A DNA stretch of 64,000 nucleotides, from the NCBI RefSeq assembly GCF_014023275.1, contig NZ_CP054698.1:5045001-5109000 (forward strand), given 5' to 3'. The stretch's first letter is position 1. Every line of letters starts with the position of its first letter. The notes under the pieces are model-generated. The model was given only the letters and a program-made list of their open reading frames with translations, made no database searches and was not told where the DNA came from. This document shows, in pieces, positions 17,496 to 27,600 of the stretch. Made by a program: the position numbers and the translations under genes. The DNA comes from Nostoc edaphicum CCNP1411. GTDB taxonomy: Bacteria > Cyanobacteriota > Cyanobacteriia > Cyanobacteriales > Nostocaceae.

Positions 17496-20400
17496 TCACA
17501 GATAAAGAAATTCGCGAACAAGGATACATCTACTTTCTGGCTGAAGCCCCGGAACTAGTCCAAATTATTGAACAAGAGCTATTTAGCTTATCGGAAGGTT
17601 ATAGCACTGCAAAAATTCACAACTTAATGCGAGCTACCCATACACTTAAAGGTGGTGCTGCTAATGTTGGATTAGAAGTAATTAAGATGATAGCCCATTT
17701 TTTAGAAGATGTATTTAAGGCTCTTTATAATCCAAATGTAATAGTTGATGCTGAATTACAAACGCTTTTATTACAAGCTTATGAGTGTCTGAGTATAGCA
17801 TTAAATACTGAGCTAATCGGCAGTACTGTTAATGATGAAGAATTGCTTCACCGGGCAACTTCTGTCTTTGCACAGTTGCAAGAAAAATTGGGTGATGCTT
17901 TTGGTGCTGAGTCTCATATTCCCACTTCTGAAGAATTGGGATTTGATATTGTACAGTCCGTTTTTGAAGTGGGAGTAAAGCAACGTCTAAACAGTATTGC
18001 TGATGCTGTTAATAATCCACCAAGCAATGCCGAATTGATTGAATTTTTACAGTCTCAAGCCGAGGTATTTTTCGGCTTGGCAGAATCTCTAAACTTACCT
18101 GGATTGGGAGAAATTTCCCAAACGATTATGTTGGCTCTGCAAGCAAATCCCACCCAGGTGCAGCAAATTGCAGAAATTGCTCTTGGAGATTTACAACAAT
18201 CACAAAAATTAGTATTAGATGGCGATCGCACATCTGGTGGAGAACCTTCTCCAAATTTACGAAAACTCACAATTGTGGCAAATAATGAGTTATTTGAAGA
18301 ATTGCAAAACAATTCATCTGCTAACACATTTATTACCTATGAAGAACAATTTTACCAGTTTATCACTACATCTGATCACAATAAAAATGAATCGGTCAAT
18401 CCAACAACAGCCAAGTTTTATTTAAAGGTAATTCGCTATATTTTTGGCTGGTTTAATCACCAGATGGAAATACCAGAAGCAGAACTAAGTTTGACTTTAC
18501 TGGTTCCCACATTAGAAAGAAAAACTTTACTTAAGTATATCGAAAACTGGCTGAAAAAATTTCTTGATTTTGTCCAAGATGAAGAAGATAGTCAAAGTCT
18601 TTATATTTATAGACGTGGCATCATCTTAATCATTCTATTTGCAGTTGCAAAATTTCAATATTCTCTTAAATCATCTGATGCCTATCTCTCAGTAATTAAA
18701 ATCCTACAAAACCAAATTTATAAATTAGCAAAAGAATATAAAAATTATCCTCCTGTTACTGGCGAAGAGAAAAATTGGCTTGATAGTCCCAGACTACAAA
18801 CACTGTTAGTTATTAAAGAGATATCTGTATCAACCCAAACAACTGATAACTTCCTAGAAGCAATATGGGGAGAAGAAGCTAGCCAAAATATTGCTGCTGA
18901 AGTCGTGACGTTCCAGACTGATGATTCTTCAGAAAAACTTGATTCATTAACTGTCAGTGAACAGGTAGTTATCAATGTTTCTGAAACAGCTATTGAAGTC
19001 ATGCCTGATTTAGCTACACAAATAAACAAAGAAATAGAAGATAAATCACAGTATGTTCAAACTAAAAACTTTCGCCAACCTTCATTTATTCGAGTAGATA
19101 CAGAGAGACTGCAACACCTCAATTATCTAGCAGGAGAATTGCTGATTTATCAAAAACGGCGTGGATTGCAAGATGAACAAGTCAAAGAAATAATTGAGCA
19201 ATTAATACAGCAACTCACTAGACACCAAACAACTTTAAATGAATTACGCGATTTACCATTACAAATACAAAATATAAGCTCACAACAAACGCAAAGTTTT
19301 GCAGTGGATTTTGACTCACTAGAAATGGATGTATATACAGAATTTCAGATGACGTTGCATGAATCAATAGAAGAAGCATTGCAACTACAAGAAACCACAG
19401 AGTCTCTTGACTTACTTTTGACCCAAGCTGCTCAAATTAGTGACAAACAAGAGAATTTAACTCTTAATATTATAGATAGCTTAGTAGAAGCACGAATGTC
19501 GCCTTTGGGCAATATTCTAAATCGCTTCCCCCACATGGTAGATAAGTTGGGGAATGTTCATGCAAAAATTGTAGAATTGAAACTTATTGGTAGTGAAGTT
19601 CTAGTAGATAAAGCGATCGCAGAAAAGCTGTACGATCCCTTGTTACACTTAGTGCGTAATGCTTTTGACCACGGTATTGAAGCTCCACAACTTCGTCGAG
19701 AGCTTGGTAAACCAGAACAAGGTTTAATCGAAATCTGCGCCTATCATCAGGGTAGCCAAACTGTTATTGAGGTTCGGGATGATGGTCAGGGATTAAATTT
19801 AGACAGAATTCGTAGAAAAGCTGCTGAACTTTATCCCGTACAAACTGAAGAAAAAACTAGAGTTTATGCTTCTAATCTGCCTGAATCTGAACTTTTAGAT
19901 TTGATATTTGCGCCTGGGTTTTCTACTGCTAATAAAGTGAGTGATATTTCTGGGCGCGGTATGGGTTTAGATATTGTGCGTACTCAGATGCACGCACTCA
20001 ATGGCTCAATTTCAGTTCAATCCTTACCCAATCAAGGAACAATCTTCATACTCAAAATTCCTTTTTCTATGACTACAGAAAAATTAATGCTAGTTCAAGC
20101 CAAAGGTGTTGTTTATGCTCTCCTTTTGGACAGTGTAGAAAAAATATTGATTCCCTCCGATCAACAGATTAAAGAAATTGAAGGAAACAAAGTCTTGCAT
20201 TTGCACACCGACAATGATGAAACTATGGTCAGCCTTCGTCAACTTTCAAAGTTGATTGATTATAATGGTTCATTCTTTAATAGTGCTACTTCATACAACA
20301 CATCAAATACTCACGATCCAAGCGTAGCGAAAAATCCGGTGCTTTTACTACGACAAAATCAGGGAAAAATTGCTTTAGAAGTTGACCAAATAATTGGTGA

Positions 20401-21160
20401 ACAAGAACTGGTAATTAGACCTTTAGGAAATGCGATCGCACCACCAAAATATATTTATGGTTGTAGTAGTTTAGCTAATGGTAATCTCATCTTAGTTATT
20501 GATGCTTCGTTGCTGGTAAAGTCTAGCGAGATCCAACAAACAACACTTGATATCAGAGCGCTACCAGTAGCTTCGTCATCTAATAAAAAAGCTTTGCCGA
20601 TATCAGGACATACTTTTTCATCTACACCATTACTTGCCGCATCTACTTCCACGACAACTATAGAAAGCCAACCCAGTTATTCTCAAGAGCCAGATAATAA
20701 ATCACCGATAGAAATCCAACCCAGTTATTCTCAAGAGCCAAATAAATCACCAAAAGTTGTTTTAGTAGTAGATGATGCAATTAGTCTTCGACAAACTCTC
20801 TCTCTGACTCTACAAAAAGCTGGCTATCAAGTAATACAAGCCCAAAATGGTGTAGAAGCTCTAGAAAAGTTGCAGTTACATCCTGAAATTCAAGTTGTTG
20901 TCTCCGATTTAGAGATGCCACGAATGAATGGTTTTGAGTTGTTGAGTAATTTCCGTCAATACCCCAATTTAGGCAAAATACCTGTAGTGATTCTCACTTC
21001 TCGTAGCGCTGAAAAACACCGTCAGCTTGCCCAAGAATTGGGTGCTAAGGCTTACTTAACTAAGCCTTATTTAGAGCATGAATTTTTATCTACAATCAAG
21101 AATTTAATTAACAGTAATACAAATGATTTAAATCATTTGCTCATGGTGACAAATCATTAA
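17492..21160 (+). CDS. CheA-like hybrid histidine kinase with C-terminal receiver (PixL/PilL type)
   Basis: 1222-aa kinase of the chemotaxis-like pathway. Order: HPt domain with phospho-His 50 in RATHTLKGGAANVG; a long helical region (to ~520); dimerisation helices (~530-700); HATPase with N-box HLVRNAFDHGIEAP (~714), G1 DDGQGLNLD (~756) and G2 GRGMGLDIVR (~825); CheW-like domain (~865-1010); a Ser/Pro/Asn-rich linker with an internal duplication; and a receiver (~1090-1210) with Asp 1139 in VVSDLEMP and Lys in YLTKPY. It passes phosphate from HPt to its own receiver and to the CheY and PATAN proteins. The ATG follows an A-rich repeat without a good ribosome site. Confidence 0.92.
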   Translation: MITDKEIREQGYIYFLAEAPELVQIIEQELFSLSEGYSTAKIHNLMRATHTLKGGAANVGLEVIKMIAHFLEDVFKALYNPNVIVDAELQTLLLQAYECLSIALNTELIGSTVNDEELLHRATSVFAQLQEKLGDAFGAESHIPTSEELGFDIVQSVFEVGVKQRLNSIADAVNNPPSNAELIEFLQSQAEVFFGLAESLNLPGLGEISQTIMLALQANPTQVQQIAEIALGDLQQSQKLVLDGDRTSGGEPSPNLRKLTIVANNELFEELQNNSSANTFITYEEQFYQFITTSDHNKNESVNPTTAKFYLKVIRYIFGWFNHQMEIPEAELSLTLLVPTLERKTLLKYIENWLKKFLDFVQDEEDSQSLYIYRRGIILIILFAVAKFQYSLKSSDAYLSVIKILQNQIYKLAKEYKNYPPVTGEEKNWLDSPRLQTLLVIKEISVSTQTTDNFLEAIWGEEASQNIAAEVVTFQTDDSSEKLDSLTVSEQVVINVSETAIEVMPDLATQINKEIEDKSQYVQTKNFRQPSFIRVDTERLQHLNYLAGELLIYQKRRGLQDEQVKEIIEQLIQQLTRHQTTLNELRDLPLQIQNISSQQTQSFAVDFDSLEMDVYTEFQMTLHESIEEALQLQETTESLDLLLTQAAQISDKQENLTLNIIDSLVEARMSPLGNILNRFPHMVDKLGNVHAKIVELKLIGSEVLVDKAIAEKLYDPLLHLVRNAFDHGIEAPQLRRELGKPEQGLIEICAYHQGSQTVIEVRDDGQGLNLDRIRRKAAELYPVQTEEKTRVYASNLPESELLDLIFAPGFSTANKVSDISGRGMGLDIVRTQMHALNGSISVQSLPNQGTIFILKIPFSMTTEKLMLVQAKGVVYALLLDSVEKILIPSDQQIKEIEGNKVLHLHTDNDETMVSLRQLSKLIDYNGSFFNSATSYNTSNTHDPSVAKNPVLLLRQNQGKIALEVDQIIGEQELVIRPLGNAIAPPKYIYGCSSLANGNLILVIDASLLVKSSEIQQTTLDIRALPVASSSNKKALPISGHTFSSTPLLAASTSTTTIESQPSYSQEPDNKSPIEIQPSYSQEPNKSPKVVLVVDDAISLRQTLSLTLQKAGYQVIQAQNGVEALEKLQLHPEIQVVVSDLEMPRMNGFELLSNFRQYPNLGKIPVVILTSRSAEKHRQLAQELGAKAYLTKPYLEHEFLSTIKNLINSNTNDLNHLLMVTNH
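20660..20752 (+). repeat. Tandem duplication in the CheA linker
   Basis: Two direct copies of about 48 and 45 bp encode IE.QPSYSQEP(D)NKSP twice in a row, just before the receiver domain. The second copy lacks one codon. An in-frame linker duplication with no expected effect on either fold. Confidence 0.85.
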
Positions 21161-21288
21161 AATTAATCTGAATTTTAGTTGAGTGCGATCGGTAAGTTAT
21201 CTCTAAGAGTTTAAGCTCAGTGATACCACAGTGGTGAAAGAAGCATAGTGTACTTATGTAGTGTATCAATCCTTGGGACGCGATCGCC

Positions 21289-22014
21289 TTAATTACCAGG
21301 TAGATTATTTGGATCTACACCTAGAGAACGTAAATACTCCGCTAACTGTTCAGCCCTTTGCCGTTCTTGTTCAGCCCGCGATCGCTCTTGTTGTGCCTGT
21401 TCTGCATCTGTAAAATAGCGGTTTCCTTGCTCGTCATACCAACATAAAAACTCCTGTTGTATCCCGCCAATTACAGCTTGGTGTCGTCCTATACCTAAAC
21501 CCACCTCTGGCATTAAATAGGGTTCACCTATTTGTAATTGGTAGTTTCCATCGAGCAACTTATACACTTCAAAGGGTTGATGTTGGTCGCGTCGCCAAAA
21601 CTCAGGGTTATAAATTACGTAGTACAATACACCGAGTTTTCTATATATATCTAGCTTCTCGTCATATTCACCGCCTGGGGTATGGGATACCATTTCTAAT
21701 GTGAATATTGGAACTATCCCATTTTCTTCCCAAACCGCGTAACTTTTGCGTGATTTACCACCTTTTTTCCGTTCTACTCCCAGACTTAAAAAAGCATCTG
21801 GGACTACAGGTACTCTAGGATTTACTCCTGTGGTGTGATACAGTCCCATATCTACTCCGAAGTACCAATCCATGCGATTTGCCCAAATGGAGTTAAGTAA
21901 AAAGAGTAAAATATTGGGCAAAAAGTTTTGATCTTCGTTATCCACTGGGGTATCGTCTGAACAGGGAAGTTCGTCGGTAGTTGGTAACGCATTTTTGAGA
22001 TCGGGTGAGAGCAT
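21289..22014 (-). CDS. Uma2-family (DUF820) PD-(D/E)XK-like protein
   Basis: 241-aa protein of a family greatly expanded in cyanobacteria, with a restriction-endonuclease-like fold. Key places: VVPDAFLSL (Asp of the nuclease core), IFTLEMVSHTPGGE (Glu in the E-x-V/S motif), then YRKLGVLYYVIYNPE. The C-terminal tail QQERSRAEQERQRAEQLAEYLRSLGVDPNNLP is the standard Arg/Glu coiled tail of the group. Nuclease activity is assumed from the fold; the biological role of the family is unclear. It points the same way as potB and lies 54 bases after it, in the position where potC would be expected. Confidence 0.82.
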   Translation of the reverse strand: MLSPDLKNALPTTDELPCSDDTPVDNEDQNFLPNILLFLLNSIWANRMDWYFGVDMGLYHTTGVNPRVPVVPDAFLSLGVERKKGGKSRKSYAVWEENGIVPIFTLEMVSHTPGGEYDEKLDIYRKLGVLYYVIYNPEFWRRDQHQPFEVYKLLDGNYQLQIGEPYLMPEVGLGIGRHQAVIGGIQQEFLCWYDEQGNRYFTDAEQAQQERSRAEQERQRAEQLAEYLRSLGVDPNNLPGN

Positions 22015-22068
22015 AACCGTTGTCTCGCTGGCGTTTAATGCCTTTATTATAAATGAGCGAACAAAAGT

Positions 22069-22965
22069 TTAAGGTTTGGGTGTAGGTTCACCAAACTTAA
22101 TTACAAGTGCGATCGCAATACTAACTAGCAAAATTAACGTCATACTTAATGCTGAACCAAATCCCCAATTTTGGGTGGCTCCAAGAAACTGATTATAAAC
22201 TAACCGCGCCGCCGTCATACTAGAAGCACCACCGAGTAATTCTGGATCGACAAAATCCCCCAAGCCTGTGATGAATACAAGCATGGAAGCAGCTGCAATT
22301 CCCGGCAAAATTTGCGGTACAGTTACTTGGAAAAAAGTTTCCACAGGATTTGCACCTAAATCAGCTGCTGCTTCTAACAACTGCTTGTCTAACTTTTCGA
22401 GAGAAGCATATAAAATCAAAACCATGTAGGGTAACAAGCTGTAACTCATACCAATCAATACAGCTTGACTCTGATTAAGTAATTGCAAAGTAGGCAAGCC
22501 TAAATTGCTGAGTAAACTATTCAATAAACCAGTAGGACGAAGAATTGTAATCCAAGCATAGGAGCGAAGTAAGGAGGAAGTCCACAAAGGCAAGACAAAG
22601 CTTAATAACAGCAAATTTCGCCAACGCTGCGGCGCTATCTGAGCAATCCAATAGGCGACGGGGAAGCCCAAAATTAAACAAATTATTGTGGTGCCAAAGG
22701 CAAAAAATAGCGATCGCCCAATTACTTGCAGGTAAAGGGGGTCAAATATTCTAATGTAGTTTTTGAATCCGTTGGGATTGACTAAATCTCCCGGTCGGAT
22801 GTCTGCAACTAAACTTAACTCGAAAATTATCAAACTGGGCAGCACCAACAAAAGTAATAACCAAATGCCAGATGGTGCAAGCAATACCAAGGGTTGTAGC
22901 CAATTTCTGACGGGATGATGCAATTCTTCTATTTTAGAAATCTCATTTTTTTCCAAATTAATCAC
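22069..22965 (-). CDS. potB: Spermidine/putrescine ABC transporter permease PotB
   Basis: 298-aa inner-membrane permease with six predicted membrane spans (first WLLLLLVLPSLIIFELSLV). The EAA loop is LLEAAADLGANPVETFFQVTVPQ near residues 195-217. FxxNYxRIFDPLYLQVIGRSL and the SSLLRSYAWITILRPTGLLN segment are typical of PotB. It should form the membrane channel with PotC, powered by PotA and fed by PotD. The start is GTG at 22965. On the coding strand a TTAGGAG heptamer array lies right before it and supplies GGAG at a suitable distance. No potC is found downstream. Confidence 0.9.
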   Translation of the reverse strand: MINLEKNEISKIEELHHPVRNWLQPLVLLAPSGIWLLLLLVLPSLIIFELSLVADIRPGDLVNPNGFKNYIRIFDPLYLQVIGRSLFFAFGTTIICLILGFPVAYWIAQIAPQRWRNLLLLSFVLPLWTSSLLRSYAWITILRPTGLLNSLLSNLGLPTLQLLNQSQAVLIGMSYSLLPYMVLILYASLEKLDKQLLEAAADLGANPVETFFQVTVPQILPGIAAASMLVFITGLGDFVDPELLGGASSMTAARLVYNQFLGATQNWGFGSALSMTLILLVSIAIALVIKFGEPTPKP

Positions 22966-22994
22966 TCCTAACTCCTAACTCCTAACTCCTAACT
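22964..22994 (-). repeat. ACTCCTA heptamer array at the potD-potB junction
   Basis: Four ACTCCTA units plus ACT on the + strand; on the coding strand they read TAGGAGT. The array fills the 32-base gap between potD and potB. It offers several GGAG ribosome-binding sites in 7-base steps ahead of the potB GTG. Confidence 0.85.
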
Positions 22995-22997
22995 GTT

Positions 22998-24083
22998 TTA
23001 ACTGCTGGTCAATTGAGTCCAATAACGATCGTAAACCTCTTCAAATTCTCCTACAGGAGTAACACGTTCACAATTTTGTAAAAGTGACTCTGGCGGAAAC
23101 AAATTAACGTTGTTTTGGATTATTTTTGGCAATTGTTCAAATCCAGCGCTATTAGGTGTAGAAATATTCAGACGTTGAGTGATTTGGGCTGCTATTTCTG
23201 GTTGCAAAATCATGTTAATCCAAGCATAGGCTCCAGCTTGGTTGGGGGCTGTTTTGGGAATCACAATAGTGTCTGTCCATAATGAAGAACCACTGCGAGG
23301 AACCACATATTTGAGTTTAGGGTTTTCTTGAGAGATTTTCACTGCATCTGCTGAATAACACATTGCTAATAGTAAATCTCCTGCCAGAATTTGATTTTGC
23401 CAAGCGTCAGTGTCAAAACGTGCGATCGCAGGTTTTAGTTCCTTCAACTTTTCATAAGCTTGTTTTATTTCTTGTTCATTTTTTGAGTTGTAAGAATAAC
23501 CTAGCATTCTTAACGTCGCACCCATCACCTCTCGAACATCATTGAGCAAGGTCATCCGCTGATTAAGTTGCTCTTGATTTTGCCAAAGGTAATCCCAGTC
23601 TTGTGGTGGATTGTTTATTTTTTCGGAATTGTAAAGTAAACCTGTTGTTCCCCAGTTAAAAGGGATACTGTAGCGGTTATTGGGGTCATAACTAGGATTC
23701 TGGAACCGGGGAAATAAATTCTCTAGACCAATTAAGCGATCGTGATTTATTTCTGTTAGCAAACCTTTGTCTACCATCTTCTGCACCATGTAATCAGATG
23801 GGTTGATGATGCTATAAGTGCCACCGCCTCCAGCTTGGAATTTAGCTAGCATGACATCATTGGAATCATATACATCCGCTAGCACTTTTATACCAGTTTG
23901 GGTGCTAAAATTTTCCAGTAATTGATTGTCAGTATATTGCGTCCAGGTAAAAATATAAAGTTGGTCACGCTGACCATTAGTATTAGAATTAGCACGTACT
24001 TCAGCTAGCCTCCAGCCACAACCAGCTAAAGATAAGCTAGAAAGCGCTGCCACCCCTTTTAAAAATTGGCGTCTGTTAGTCAT
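22998..24083 (-). CDS. potD: Spermidine/putrescine-binding lipoprotein PotD
   Basis: 361-aa extracytoplasmic polyamine-binding protein. The N-terminus carries a twin-arginine motif (TNRRQFLKG), a hydrophobic stretch, and a lipobox LSLAGC with Cys near residue 22, so it is probably a Tat-exported lipoprotein. The mature part shows family signatures: YIFTWTQYTDNQLLENFSTQTGIKV, VYDSNDVMLAKFQAGG, SDYMVQKMVDKGLL and AYAWINMILQPE. ATG 24083 is chosen because it directly precedes the Tat motif; a TTG five codons earlier would weaken the signal. It is followed by potB after 32 bases. The ATPase gene potA lies 13.4 kb upstream on the same strand. Confidence 0.9.
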   Translation of the reverse strand: MTNRRQFLKGVAALSSLSLAGCGWRLAEVRANSNTNGQRDQLYIFTWTQYTDNQLLENFSTQTGIKVLADVYDSNDVMLAKFQAGGGGTYSIINPSDYMVQKMVDKGLLTEINHDRLIGLENLFPRFQNPSYDPNNRYSIPFNWGTTGLLYNSEKINNPPQDWDYLWQNQEQLNQRMTLLNDVREVMGATLRMLGYSYNSKNEQEIKQAYEKLKELKPAIARFDTDAWQNQILAGDLLLAMCYSADAVKISQENPKLKYVVPRSGSSLWTDTIVIPKTAPNQAGAYAWINMILQPEIAAQITQRLNISTPNSAGFEQLPKIIQNNVNLFPPESLLQNCERVTPVGEFEEVYDRYWTQLTSS

Positions 24084-24280
24084 TAAGTTAATAGTCAATC
24101 ATCTTCTGTGTTGTTACCGATTGATTTTAGATATGCCTTTAATTAGAGTGCTCATGGCTAGTTTAAACATTAACTTAAGTGTATCTACCTGTGCAACTGT
24201 TAATAAGTTATGGCTATCAGCTAGTTTGAGGCAAGATTTTTAATCTATTTAAACAAGCTTGAGCTATAAAAATTAACAAA

Positions 24281-24409
24281 GCGAGCGAGCGTCAAATTAT
24301 CAAGGAAATCCAGGGTTGTAAGCTGAACTGCACTTCTGTAGTAGCAAAAAGAACAGAGTTTGTCATTACCTTACCAGTTAAAACTGTGGCAGGAGTTTTG
24401 AATTCATAA
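24281..24409 (+). pseudogene. Decayed C-terminus of an HstK-type kinase, relic 1
   Basis: Reads RQIIKEIQGCKLNCTSVVAK then RTEFVITLPVK, then a stop. This aligns with the last residues of the downstream kinase at 31050 (RQIVVEKHGG, HCNS, TEFVITIPV). The G2-box glycines are lost. It is the 3' end of an earlier copy in the array. The 200 bases to its left up to potD show nothing. Confidence 0.75.
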
Positions 24410-24479
24410 TTGTAAGGAAGACTCATATAAATATCTAATTGGCAAAACTTTCGCTTGCAGTTTCAGGGAGTACGGTAAA

Positions 24480-24616
24480 AGATTGAGTTTTAACTAAGTT
24501 CTCAGTGAGGTTACGGATTTTGTTATTGAAATTCCGGTGTAACTTTTGGCTCTTTTTAGTAAACAATTTCAGGCATCTGGGAATACTAAATTTGGAAGCC
24601 TTAACGATTTAGCAGT
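24480..24616 (+). pseudogene. Decayed kinase C-terminus and intergenic unit, relic 2
   Basis: Reads RLSFN, stop, VLSEVTDFVIEIPV, stop. This matches the end of the kinase at 24617-30478 (LSFNSVLGEGTEFIIEIPV). The following 75 bases (GCTCTTTTTAGTAAACAA, then CATCTGGGAATACTA) match the spacer before the second kinase at 30976-31049. A duplication junction is thus preserved directly upstream of the first intact kinase. Confidence 0.75.
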
Positions 24617-27600
24617 ATGGTTAGCACTCTTGTCAATATTCCTGGATACAAGGTTAGCGAAGAGCTCTACGATGGTTCTAGAACCATAGTTTATCGAGGG
24701 TATCGAGAGACTGACTCATTAGCTGTAGTTATTAAACTGCTGAAAAATCCTCATCCGAGTTGGGGCGAACTCTTGTCGTTTCAGAATCAGTACACCATAG
24801 CTAAAAATCTCAAATCACCGCTAATCGTCCAAACTTATAGCCTAGAACCATACCAAAATGGCTATGCACTTGTGGTGGAAGACTTCGGGGGGATTTCCCT
24901 CAATGAATGGGGAGTGAGGATCGGGCGACAATCTCTACAAGAGTTTTTAGAAATTGCGATCGCACTGTGTAATACCTTAGATATATTATATCACGAGCGG
25001 ATTATTCACAAAGATATCAAACCCGCCAATATTTTAATTAATCCCGAAACAAAACAAGTTAAATTAATCGACTTTAGTATCGCATCTTTGCTAGCACGGG
25101 AAACGCAAACACTAATCAATCCCAATGTGTTAGAAGGGACACTTGCTTATATTTCTCCAGAACAAACAGGAAGAATGAATCGGGGGATTGATTACCGAAC
25201 TGATTTTTATTCTTTGGGTGTAACTTTCTACGAATTACTCACTGGAGTTTTACCTTTTCAATCAAACGATCCGATGGAGTTGGTACATTCTCATATTGCT
25301 AAACTTCCACCATCCCTTCGGGAAGTTAAACGTCAAAAGTCAAAAGTCAAAAGTGAAGAGATTCCGCAAGTGTTGTCAGACATCGTGATGAAATTGATGG
25401 CAAAAAATGCCGAAGATCGATATCAAAGTGCATTGGGACTGAAGTTTGATTTAGAAAAGTGTTTATATCAGCTACAAGTTTCTGGTAAGATTGAGGTTTT
25501 TGAGATTGGGCAACGGGATGTGTGCGATCGCTTCATCATTCCTGACAAACTTTATGGACGAGAAACTGAAGTATCAACACTACTCGAAGCATTTGATAGA
25601 GTTAGCCTTGGTGCAACAGAAATAATGCTGGTAGCAGGTTTTTCGGGAATTGGTAAAACAGCCGTTGTCAACGAAGTTCATAAACCGATTGTTCGCCAAC
25701 GCGGTTATTTTATCAAAGGAAAATATGACCAGTTTCACCGGAATATTCCCTTCAGTGCATTTGTGCAAGCATTCCGAGATTTAATGGGACAACTGTTAAA
25801 CGAAAGTGATGTACAAATTCAGCAATGGAGAAACCAAATATTAGATGCTGTTGGAGAAAATGGTCAAGTAATTATTGAAGTCATCCCCGAATTATCAAGA
25901 ATTATTGGTGAACAACCGCCCGCTATACAATTATCAGGAACGGCAGCACAAAATAGATTTAATTTACTGATTCAAAAATTTACTCAGGTCTTTACCAGTG
26001 CTGAACATCCTTTAGTGATATTTTTAGATGATTTACAATGGGCAGATTCGGCATCGCTGAAGTTAATGCAATTATTAATAGCTGATACAGGTTATCTTTT
26101 ATTAATTGGTGCGTACCGTGATAACGAAGTAAACCCAGCACATCCATTAATGTTGGCTTTGAGTGAAATTCAAAAAACTCAAGCAATGATTAATACAATC
26201 ACTTTAGCGCCACTGAGTCAAGGGCAAGTAAATAAATTAGTTGCTGACACGCTGAAATGTCCACAAAGTTTGGCATGGACTCTTTCTCAATTAATCGATC
26301 AGAAAACTCAAGGTAATCCGTTTTTTGCCTCCCAGTTTCTCAAAGCATTGCATCAAGATGGGTTGATTAAATTTGATTTTGAGTTAGGCTGTTGGCAATG
26401 TGACATCCCACAGGTGACAACTCAAGCGGTTACAGATGACGTTGTTACTTTTATGGTATTTCAACTCCGAAAACTGCCTGAATCAACTCAAGAAGTGTTG
26501 CAGTTAGCTGCTTGTATTGGCAACCAGTTTGATTTAGAAACTTTAGCAATTGTTTACGAACAGTCAGAGGTGGAAACGGCAGCAAGTTTATGGAAAGCAT
26601 TACAAGAAGGTTTAGTTTTACCCATTAGTGAAGTTTATAAGTTTTATGTAGGGGAAGAAAGTCAAGTTGTTAAACTAGAAAATTATCAAACGGTTACATA
26701 CAAATTTTTACATGACCGAGTACAACAAGCTGCCTACTCTCTGATTCCTGACGATCAAAAGCAAGCCACTCATCTCAACGTTGGGCAATTGCTGTTGCGA
26801 AATACTGCACCTGAAGCCATAGAACTCAATGTTTTTGATATTGTTAATCAATTGAACAATGGAATTACTCTGATAGATCAGATCGGCGATCGCTATGAGT
26901 TAGCGCAGTTGAATCTGATTGCTGGCAAAAAAGCAAAAGTTTCCACAGCTTATAAGGCAGCCATTAAATACTGCGCGATCGGGATGGAAATGCTTTCCGA
27001 AGATAGTTGGGAGACTGCCTACGACCTGACGTTTCAGCTTTATCGAGAATGTGCAGAGTGCGAATACATCACAGGGCGCTTTGACGAGGCAGAACGACTC
27101 TTCCATCGGGCATTACAGTACGCCAAGAAGAAATTCGATCTCGCAGAGATTTATGGCCTTCAACTAGCCCTGAGATCCAATCAGGGAGAGAATCTACTCG
27201 CCGCTTATGAGGCTGCATTGAGTGGCTTGAGTGTTATGGGCATGAGCATTCCGGCAACCGATGAAGGTCAGCAAGCGCTGATTGAAACCACACTCAAGGA
27301 GATCCACCTCAAACTGGAAACTGTGCAATCCGCAGATTTATATGACCTGCCTGCGATGACCGATCCGGCGAAGAAGGTATGTATGTCAATCCTCCCCAAT
27401 CTTTGGGGGGCTGCTTATGTTGGTGGCAATCAAGCGCTGACAATTCTGAGCATCCTGTTAATGGTTCATACTTCATTCACCTATGGCAATGCCGAAAGTT
27501 CGGGCTGTGCTTACTGTTTGTATGGGATGATGCTCACAATACAGGGAAACTATCGAAGTGCTTATGAGTTCGCTACGTTAGGGCGAAAGCTCGATCGCCA

